In this document: in pieces, positions 17,226 to 23,749 of the stretch
Position numbering within the stretch: the stretch's first letter is position 1
Layout: the number at the start of each line of letters is the position of its first letter
Assembly: GCA_050252075.1 (NCBI GenBank)
Contig: JBFWLP010000024.1
Location: 1-36,655, forward strand
DNA from: JAAYGT01 sp050252075
GTDB lineage: Bacteria > Pseudomonadota > Gammaproteobacteria > Burkholderiales > Burkholderiaceae_B
Direction: 5' to 3'
DNA length: 36,655 nucleotides
Notes under the pieces: generated by a model
What the model saw: the letters and a program-made list of their open reading frames with translations, nothing else
Database searches by the model: none
What the model was told of the DNA's origin: nothing
Position numbers and translations under genes: made by a program

Positions 17226-18194
17226 ATGAGGATGTTCCTGATCGGCGCAGTGTTGTGCGCCGCAATAACCCCACAGGTTGCTTTTGCGCAAGCGGACTCA
17301 TATCCGTCCAAACCTGTGACCATAACGGTACCATTTGGCGCCGGCGCATCCATTGGAAGCATTACGCGCATTGTCGCAGACAAGCTATCCACACGACTGG
17401 GTCAGCCGTTTGTCGTCGAGTACAAACCCGGGGCGGGGGGGACGATCGGGTCGACCCACGTAGCCTCCCAGAAGCCTGATGGTTACTCTTTGTTGGTGTC
17501 CGCAACCGGAACCATGTCGATTGCGCCGGTTTTGTACAAGAACCTGTCCTACAAATCGCAAGAGCTGGTGCCTGTTGCACAGATGATTCAAGTTCCCTTT
17601 GTGATTGCTGCGGGAACAGGTTTCAAAGGTTCAACACTGACCGATCTGGTGAATCAGATAAAGTCGGCGCCCGGGAAATATAACTTCGCGTCCACGGGGA
17701 ATGGAACGCTTGTTCATCTGGGCGGTCAGCTACTTTTGAACAAGATCGAAGGTCAGGCCGAGCATATCCCCTATTCGTCTGGGTCCGAGGTGGCCGTAGC
17801 GCTGATCGCCGGTGATGTGCTTTTTAGTGTGGCGAATATCTCCACAGCTTCTCCGCACTTTGCTACCGGTCGGCTCAAGGGCTTGGCAACAACTGGAACT
17901 TCGCGTTTTCCGTTGCTATCGGACATCCCTTCAGTCAGCGAAAGTGGGATCAAAGACTACGCCGTACAGCATTTTGTCGGTATTTTTGGTCCCCCCGGCA
18001 TGCCATCTGACATTGCAGAAAAACTGAATAAAGAAATCAATGCCATTTTGCAAGAGCCGGATGTACAAACAGCGTTCAAGGCACAAGGGGATTTACCCAC
18101 GCCCGTAAGCCGGGAAGTATTCACCGCTACAGTGCAAAACGATATAAAAAATTGGGGCGGACTAGCGCGCGAAATGAACCTGTCTACCAATTAA
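17226..18194 (+). CDS. Bug-family (TctC-like) periplasmic solute-binding protein
   Basis: This 322-residue periplasmic receptor belongs to the tripartite tricarboxylate transporter/Bug family, which binds carboxylates, amides or other small organic molecules. A signal peptide (MRMFLIGAVLCAAITPQVAFA, cleaved near 21-22) precedes the conserved YPSKPVTITVPFGAGAS. Family landmarks are LGQPFVVEYKPGAGGTIGS, PDGYSLLVSATG, and later GLATTGTSRFPLLSDIPSVS and FGPPGMPSDIAEKLN. A strong AGAGGAG site precedes the start. No TctA or TctB membrane genes lie nearby, so it is an orphan receptor that must use membrane partners elsewhere or act in sensing. It ends 36 bases before repeat B. Confidence 0.93.
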   Translation: MRMFLIGAVLCAAITPQVAFAQADSYPSKPVTITVPFGAGASIGSITRIVADKLSTRLGQPFVVEYKPGAGGTIGSTHVASQKPDGYSLLVSATGTMSIAPVLYKNLSYKSQELVPVAQMIQVPFVIAAGTGFKGSTLTDLVNQIKSAPGKYNFASTGNGTLVHLGGQLLLNKIEGQAEHIPYSSGSEVAVALIAGDVLFSVANISTASPHFATGRLKGLATTGTSRFPLLSDIPSVSESGIKDYAVQHFVGIFGPPGMPSDIAEKLNKEINAILQEPDVQTAFKAQGDLPTPVSREVFTATVQNDIKNWGGLAREMNLSTN

Positions 18195-18230
18195 CCGCAT
18201 ACAAGCGCACCGTACGAATCCCCCGTAAGT

Positions 18231-18297
18231 TTGGGGTCAGAGTAAAGTTGGGGTCAGAGCAAAAATTTGCTCTGACCCCAACTTTACTCTGACCCCA
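18231..18297. repeat. Repeat cluster B: 67-bp palindromic repeat identical to part of cluster A
   Basis: Two forward core units (starting 18231 and 18248) face two reverse units, with arms joined by the same 2-base centre as in cluster A. All 67 bases match 13423-13489. The right arm extends over the last codons of the minus-strand LysR gene, whose TAA stop (18284-18286) is the complement of the repeat's terminal TTA. The two clusters bracket the lower-GC block 13505-18194. Confidence 0.9.
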
Positions 18298-19147
18298 TCC
18301 ATCCAAGTTGTTCGCGGAGCATGGTGTAGACCTGGAGGGTGAGGGGGTTGATGGTTTCTTTGCGGATGAGCAGGCGGTAGGTGACGGATGGAAGGGGGGG
18401 GAGCCCTTCGGCTTCGCCGAGCACGCGCATGTCGGTTTCCAGGAATTCGATGCTGCGGGCGGTGATGCCCAGGCCGGCGCGGACGGCGGCTTTGATGCCT
18501 ACCAGGGTGGTGGCCAGGTAGTTGATGTGCCAGGTGAGCGAGGTTTCGCTCAGGGCATCCAGGGCCAGGCGCCGGAAAATGCTGCGTTCGTCGGCCAGGA
18601 TGAGCGGCAGGGGGGTGCCGGGTTTCACCACGTAATCGGCCGAGCAGATCCAGGCCACCGGCGAGGTGCGCAGCACGATGCTGGACATGTCGGGGTCGTC
18701 GCGAGTGGAAATGGTCAGGTCAATTTCACCCGCGCGCAGGGCATCCATAAGAAAAGGGCTGCGGTCCACCTGAATTTCCATATGCACCCGGGGCGCGTGG
18801 CGCGCAATGTGGGTGAGCACGGGCGGCAAAATGGTGTCGGCCACGTCGAGCGGCGATCCGAACCGCAAACTGCCTTCCATGTCGTTGCTGTACAGCGTGC
18901 GGATGGCTTCGTCATTCAGGGCCAGTATGCGCCGACCGTAATCGGCCAGTTTCAGGCCTTCGGGCGTCAAGGTGCGCAAGCGCCCGTCTTTCTTGAACAG
19001 TGCAAAGCCCATGAGCGTTTCCAGGCGCTGCATTTGCTGGGTAACCGCCGATTGGGTTTTGAACAGGGCTTCGGCGGCGCCTGAAAATGTATTAGTTCTT
19101 TGGATGGTTACCAGGGTGCGCAACAAATCCATATCCAGATTTCTCAT
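18284..19147 (-). CDS. LysR-type transcriptional regulator of the sulfur gene run
   Basis: The 287-residue LysR protein has a winged helix-turn-helix at its N-terminus (LDMDLLRTLVTIQRTNTFSG, AAEALFKTQSAVTQQMQRLE) and an effector-binding domain (SLRFGSPLDVADTILPPVLT onward). ATG at 19147 is preferred because an AGG precedes it at good spacing; a TTG at 19165 in the same frame is weaker. The last residues, MGSE and the TAA stop, are encoded by repeat B, so the original C-terminus may have been changed when the repeat arrived. It diverges from the thiol-dioxygenase gene (164-base gap) and is the natural candidate to control that run of five genes. Confidence 0.92.
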   Translation of the reverse strand: MRNLDMDLLRTLVTIQRTNTFSGAAEALFKTQSAVTQQMQRLETLMGFALFKKDGRLRTLTPEGLKLADYGRRILALNDEAIRTLYSNDMEGSLRFGSPLDVADTILPPVLTHIARHAPRVHMEIQVDRSPFLMDALRAGEIDLTISTRDDPDMSSIVLRTSPVAWICSADYVVKPGTPLPLILADERSIFRRLALDALSETSLTWHINYLATTLVGIKAAVRAGLGITARSIEFLETDMRVLGEAEGLPPLPSVTYRLLIRKETINPLTLQVYTMLREQLGWMGSE

Positions 19148-19233
19148 AGGGTTGCCTGTCGCCAAGATGCTTGCTTCGCCTTTCCGGTGGAATAAGTTAT
19201 CAGTAATTCTAATGGATTGCGCGGAAAATTAAA

Positions 19234-19262
19234 TTGTTATTACGGTGCGGCCTGCCTATAGT
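19234..19262 (+). promoter_or_regulatory. Sigma-70-like promoter for the sulfur gene run
   Basis: TTGTTA (19234-19239), a 17-base spacer and TATAGT (19257-19262) form a good promoter. They would start transcription near 19269, about 43 bases before the thiol-dioxygenase ATG. AAGGA (19299-19303) is its ribosome site. AT-rich sequence immediately upstream (19201-19233) is a likely LysR binding region for this divergent pair. Confidence 0.6.
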
Positions 19263-19311
19263 TTGTACATGGGCAAGTGTTGCCTCGCTTATTTTTACAA
19301 GGAATTGACCA

Positions 19312-19905
19312 ATGAGCATCCAAACCGAACGCGCGACTGCGGTGGCGGAGTTGATTGATTTTTCAAAAGCACGCGTTGGCACGACGCTGAACCGGTCGAC
19401 CCTGGACGACGTGCTGCAGCGCCTGATCCAGCTGGCTTCGCGCCGTGAGTTCTGGGCGGCTGACGAGTTTGCCGCACCGCCCGAAGGCGAGTTGCAATCG
19501 CGCTACCTGATTCACGAAGAAAGCGACAGCACGTATGCCTTGTATTTGAACGTCATGCGGCCGGGCAAGGTGATTGTGCCCCACGACCACACGACCTGGG
19601 CCTGCATTGCCGCCGTGGAAGGCACTGAAACCAATACCGTGTACGAGCGCACCGACGATGGCAAAACCGCCGGCCATGCCGTGCTGAAACCCGTGGCCAC
19701 CAAAGATGTCGGCCCGGGAGCAGGCATTGCGCTGCTGCCCGATGACATTCATTCGGTAAAAATTCTTGATGAATCGGGCATTCGCCACTTGCACTTCTAT
19801 GGCCTGGCCCTGGAAAAGCTCGACCGGCGCACCGCGTTCAATCTGGAAGACAACACCTGCAAAACCATGGGTATTGGTGTGCAAACAAAGCGTTCCGGTA
19901 ATTAA
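19312..19905 (+). CDS. Thiol dioxygenase-like cupin (cysteine dioxygenase type I family)
   Basis: This is a 197-residue cupin of the cysteine dioxygenase superfamily, non-haem iron enzymes that oxidise a thiol to a sulfinate with O2. The iron ligands are visible: His91 and His93 in GKVIVPHDHTTWACIAAVEG, with the family's Gly-x5-His-x-His spacing, and His147 in PDDIHSV. The C-terminal HLHFYG (159-164) parallels the Ser-x-His-x-Tyr triad of known enzymes, with a His in the Ser position and Tyr163 retained. The thiol could be cysteine, 3-mercaptopropionate or another compound. It is the first gene after a good promoter and divergent LysR gene, and 2 bases separate it from the rhodanese fusion, so the two are cotranscribed. 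Confidence 0.85.
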   Translation: MSIQTERATAVAELIDFSKARVGTTLNRSTLDDVLQRLIQLASRREFWAADEFAAPPEGELQSRYLIHEESDSTYALYLNVMRPGKVIVPHDHTTWACIAAVEGTETNTVYERTDDGKTAGHAVLKPVATKDVGPGAGIALLPDDIHSVKILDESGIRHLHFYGLALEKLDRRTAFNLEDNTCKTMGIGVQTKRSGN

Positions 19906-19907
19906 TC

Positions 19908-22730
19908 ATGCAGGGTATCACCATGAAGTATGTGGATCCCACGACCCTGAAGTCCTGGATACACGACGGCCAGGAGCTGGCGTTGCTGGACGTGCGCGAG
20001 CACGGCCAGTTCGGCGAAGACCATCTGTTCTTTGCCATTCCGTTGCCTTACAGCATGCTGGAGGCTGAAATAGAGCGCCTGGCCCCGCGCAAGGATGTGC
20101 GCGTGGTGCTGTACGGCGACGATGTCGGTCACGATGCCGTGTGCGCCTCGTACCAGGCCATGGTGGGCCTGGGCTATACCCGGTGCCATGTATTGCACGG
20201 CGGCATTCAGGCCTGGAAACAGGCCGGCTACGGTACGTTTGCCGGTGTGAACCTGCCCAGCAAAACGTTTGGCGAGCTGGCCGAGCACGCTTACCACACC
20301 CCCAGCGTAACGGCCCACGACTTGCACGCCATGATGCAAGATCCCAATCGCAAGCTGGTGGTGCTCGACGGCCGCCCCGTCGATGAATACCGCAAAATGA
20401 ATATTCCGGGCGCCATCTGCTGCCCCAATGGCGAGTTGCCGCTGCGTATCCAGGAACTGGTTCCCGATCCCGAAACCACCGTGGTGATCAACTGCGCCGG
20501 CCGTACACGCAGCATTATCGGCGCCCAAACCCTGGTCAACCTGCAGGTGCCCAATCCGGTATTTGCGCTGGAAAACGGCACGCAGGGCTGGTTTCTGGCC
20601 GATTTGCCGCTGGAACACGGATCCAGCCGGATCTATCCCGAGCGCATCAGCGAGCCGGTACTGGCCGCAGCAAAAGAGCGCGCCGCGTCGGTGAAAGCCC
20701 GCTTTTCCATTCCCACGGTATCCGCCGCCCAGGTGGCCCAGTGGTTGCAGGACCAGACAAAAAGTGTCTTCTTGTGCGACGTTCGTACCCAGGAAGAGTT
20801 CCGCCGCGACGCCATGCCGGCCCAGGTGCAGCACACCCCGGGCGGTCAGCTGATTCAGGCCACCGACCAATATATCGGAGTTCGCAACGGTTGCATCGTG
20901 CTGTGTGACATGGACGGTGTGCGGGCGCCGGTGGTAGCCAGCTGGTTGAAGCAGTTGGGGTGGGACGTGCACGTGCTGCCGGGCCACGAGCTCGATGCCG
21001 TGCGCCAGTGGCCGGCCCCTGCGCGCAGTGCGCCGGCGCTGAAAGTGACCGAAGCGATCACCCCCGCGCGTCTGGCGGTGCTGATGCAGCAGCAGTCGGG
21101 CCTGTGTTTGCTGGATACCCGCCAAAGCATGCAATACCGCAAACAGCATGTGCAGGGCGCCCGATGGGCCGTACGCCCCACGTTGGCCAAGTGTTTGCCC
21201 GCGAACACCCAAACCGGGGTGGTGCTCATGGGCCCCGACGCCCACCGCCTGGCGTGGCTGGCGCACGATGTCGAGACGCTGGGTTATGCCCGCGTCTGGA
21301 CATGTGCAGCCCCGTTCTCGGCGTTTATCGATGCCGGCTTCACGATCGAATCGTCGCCCGATACTCCACCCGATGCGCAGTGCATTGATTACCTGTTCTT
21401 TGTGCACGATCGGCACGACGGCAACAAGGCGGCGGCCCGGCAGTATCTGGAATGGGAAACCAACCTTATTGCCCAGCTCGATGACGCCGAGCGCAATGCC
21501 TTCGTGCTGAACCCCGACTGGGCCATCGGCGCAGGTGAGCCGGCCGCCGCGGGCCACGTCGCCGGGGCCATTGGCACGCGCCTGGTGCATCTGGGCAAGA
21601 ATACGGCAGCGCCTGGCGGCAAGGCGGTGAACCCCGCGCTGGTGCGCGCCAGCACGGTTGTGTTCGACTCCATGGCCCAGTGGAAAGATGTGCGCGCCCG
21701 TCGCGGCAGCGAGCGCCTGTTCACGTACGGCGCCCGGGGCACCCCCACCACCTTCGCGCTGGAAGATGCCATTACCGAGCTGGAAGGGGGGTATCGCACC
21801 CGATTGCTGCCCACCGGTCTGGCGGCTATTGCCATGATGTTCGTCACCTACTTGCGGCCGGGCCAGCATGTGTTGATCACCGATGCGTGTTATCAGCCGG
21901 TGCGCCATTTTGCACAGCAGTTTCTGGACAGCTACGGCATTGAGTACAGCTTCTTTGCCGCCGACGGAACCAATGTGCAGAGTCTGATTCGGCCAAATAC
22001 CCGCATGATCTATGCCGAGGCGCCCGGTTCGCTGGTGTACGAAATGCTCGATTTGCCGCAGCTGGCCCAGGTGGCCAAGGCGCATAACGCCTTGCTGGCG
22101 GTCGACAACACCTGGGGGTCGGGCTTGCTGTACCGGCCGCTGGCACTGGGGGCCGACATTTCCGTCATGGCCGCCACCAAGTATCTGGGCGGGCATTCGG
22201 ACACCATGATGGGCTCTATTTGCACGACCCAGGACCACTGGGCCCCGGTGGGTGCCATGAACGACGCATTCGGCATGACCGTCAGCCCCGACGACGCGTG
22301 GCTGGTGCTGCGTGGTGTGCGCACCCTGTCGGCCCGGTTGAAGATGCATCAGGAACATGCGCTGCGCGTGGTGAACTGGCTTGGCCGTCATCCGCGTGTG
22401 GCCCGGGTATTTTGCCCGGCGTTGCCCGGCGACCCCGGGCACGCGTTGTGGAAACGGGACTGCTCCGGCACCAACGGGCTGATCTCGTTCGAGTTAAAGC
22501 AGGCGAGCGCCGCGGACGCCGACGCCTTTTTGGATGCCCTGTCGTTGTTTGGTCTGGGGGCATCGTGGGGGGGATATGAAAGTCTGGCGTCCGCCGCCGA
22601 TATGAAAGCTGCGCGCACCGTGACCGACTGGTCGGCGTGCGGGCCTGTGATCCGCTTGCATATCGGGCTGGAAGACCCCGACGATTTGATTGCCGATCTA
22701 GAACGGGCCCTGGCAACCGCCCCCGTCTAG
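19908..22730 (+). CDS. Four-rhodanese domain/cystathionine beta-lyase fusion protein
   Basis: The single 940-residue frame joins two protein types. Residues about 1-480 hold four rhodanese-like domains. Domain 2 keeps an active-site Cys196 (NCAGRTRS) and domain 3 has Cys333 in a longer loop (LCDMDGVRA). Domains 1 (VVLYGDD, Gly70) and 4 (VVLMGPDAHR, Gly442) lack the cysteine. Residues about 555-940 form a PLP enzyme of the Cys/Met family. Evidence is GTRLVHLGKNT, the PLP Lys758 in ATKYLGGHSD, and SWGGYESL plus HIGLEDPDDL near the end, as in MetC rather than CGS. Such enzymes cleave C-S bonds of cystathionine or other S-substituted cysteines, and the rhodaneses could accept the released sulfur. 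ATG at 19923 has a better ribosome site (AGGG) and is an alternative start; residue numbers here count from 19908. Confidence 0.88.
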   Translation: MQGITMKYVDPTTLKSWIHDGQELALLDVREHGQFGEDHLFFAIPLPYSMLEAEIERLAPRKDVRVVLYGDDVGHDAVCASYQAMVGLGYTRCHVLHGGIQAWKQAGYGTFAGVNLPSKTFGELAEHAYHTPSVTAHDLHAMMQDPNRKLVVLDGRPVDEYRKMNIPGAICCPNGELPLRIQELVPDPETTVVINCAGRTRSIIGAQTLVNLQVPNPVFALENGTQGWFLADLPLEHGSSRIYPERISEPVLAAAKERAASVKARFSIPTVSAAQVAQWLQDQTKSVFLCDVRTQEEFRRDAMPAQVQHTPGGQLIQATDQYIGVRNGCIVLCDMDGVRAPVVASWLKQLGWDVHVLPGHELDAVRQWPAPARSAPALKVTEAITPARLAVLMQQQSGLCLLDTRQSMQYRKQHVQGARWAVRPTLAKCLPANTQTGVVLMGPDAHRLAWLAHDVETLGYARVWTCAAPFSAFIDAGFTIESSPDTPPDAQCIDYLFFVHDRHDGNKAAARQYLEWETNLIAQLDDAERNAFVLNPDWAIGAGEPAAAGHVAGAIGTRLVHLGKNTAAPGGKAVNPALVRASTVVFDSMAQWKDVRARRGSERLFTYGARGTPTTFALEDAITELEGGYRTRLLPTGLAAIAMMFVTYLRPGQHVLITDACYQPVRHFAQQFLDSYGIEYSFFAADGTNVQSLIRPNTRMIYAEAPGSLVYEMLDLPQLAQVAKAHNALLAVDNTWGSGLLYRPLALGADISVMAATKYLGGHSDTMMGSICTTQDHWAPVGAMNDAFGMTVSPDDAWLVLRGVRTLSARLKMHQEHALRVVNWLGRHPRVARVFCPALPGDPGHALWKRDCSGTNGLISFELKQASAADADAFLDALSLFGLGASWGGYESLASAADMKAARTVTDWSACGPVIRLHIGLEDPDDLIADLERALATAPV

Positions 22731-22761
22731 GCCACTTCTTTTTATTCTCAGGAGCTTTACG

Positions 22762-23736
22762 ATGAACGTTTTCAAGAAAACCCTGTTGTGCGCCGTCATG
22801 GCCGTTGGTTTGCCCGTGATGTCCGCCTCGGCAATCGCCGCCGATTACCCGAACAAGCCCATCAGCCTGGTCGTGGGCTTTCCCCCCGGGGGCGGCGCCG
22901 ACGTGCTGGCACGCACGATCGCCCCGCGTTTGGCCGAAGAACTGGGCCAGCCCGTCGTGGTGGAAAACAAGCCCGGCGCCAGCGGCATTATTGCCACCGG
23001 GGCCACAGCCCGCGCACCGGCCGACGGCTACCATCTTTACCTGGCCACACCCGGCTCGCTGACCATTCTGCCCAACCTGCAGGAAGTTCCCTACGATCCG
23101 GCCAAGTTTTCGGCCATCAGCCTGCTGGTTACCATGCCCAACATACTGGTAACCGGGGCCAATTCCGGCATTGAGTCCGTACAGGATCTGATCGCCAAAA
23201 CCAAAGCCAGCGGCAATGGTCTGGCCTATGCCTCGGGCGGCAACGGCACCATCGGCCAGATGGCCGGCGAACAGTTCAACATGCTGGCCGGCATTAAAAT
23301 GATGCACGTGCCGTATCGCGGCACCACCCCGGCCCTGACCGATGTCATGGCCGGTATTGTGCCCGCTACGTTCTCCGACCCCTCCACCAAGAATCTGGTC
23401 GAAGGCGGAAAGCTGCGCGCCCTGGCCGTTACCGACACGAAGCGTTCGCCCCTGTTCCCGGGCGTGCCCACCATGGAAGAGGCCGGTGTTCCCGGGTATA
23501 AACTGGTGAACTGGTATGGCCTGATCGGGCCCGAAGGCATGCCGGCCGATGTGGTCAAGCGCTTGAACGATGTGCTGGTGAAGGTGATGGCCGAACCGGC
23601 GGTTATCGAGAAACTGGGTAACACCGGCGGTATGTCCGCAACGTCCAGCACCCCCCAGGAGTTTGCCGACCTGATGGCGTCTGAGCGCACCAAATGGGTC
23701 GACCTGATCAAGAAAGCCAACATTTCATTGAAATAA
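22762..23736 (+). CDS. Bug-family (TctC-like) periplasmic solute-binding protein
   Basis: This 324-residue periplasmic receptor of the Bug/TctC family starts with a signal peptide, MNVFKKTLLCAVMAVGLPVM, followed by SASAIAA and cleavage near residue 27. YPNKPISLVVGFPPGGGADV and LGQPVVVENKPGASGIIATG are the usual hallmarks, and it ends with the expected GPEGMPADVVKRLND region. It lies 31 bases after the rhodanese/lyase fusion and 13 bases before the BisC-like gene, all on one strand. It is therefore probably the uptake receptor for the substrate that these enzymes process. No TctA/TctB genes are nearby. The ribosome site AGGAG lies just before the start. Confidence 0.93.
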   Translation: MNVFKKTLLCAVMAVGLPVMSASAIAADYPNKPISLVVGFPPGGGADVLARTIAPRLAEELGQPVVVENKPGASGIIATGATARAPADGYHLYLATPGSLTILPNLQEVPYDPAKFSAISLLVTMPNILVTGANSGIESVQDLIAKTKASGNGLAYASGGNGTIGQMAGEQFNMLAGIKMMHVPYRGTTPALTDVMAGIVPATFSDPSTKNLVEGGKLRALAVTDTKRSPLFPGVPTMEEAGVPGYKLVNWYGLIGPEGMPADVVKRLNDVLVKVMAEPAVIEKLGNTGGMSATSSTPQEFADLMASERTKWVDLIKKANISLK

Positions 23737-23749
23737 AAGGTAGTACGCC

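Noticed and set aside
13505..18194. A complete insertion sequence or integron
   Set aside because: No DDE, serine or tyrosine recombinase gene and no attC-like site was seen within the block.
19902..22442. Long minus-strand open frame opposite the rhodanese/lyase fusion
   Set aside because: No family features were found, and the composition is that of an antisense shadow of a well-supported gene.
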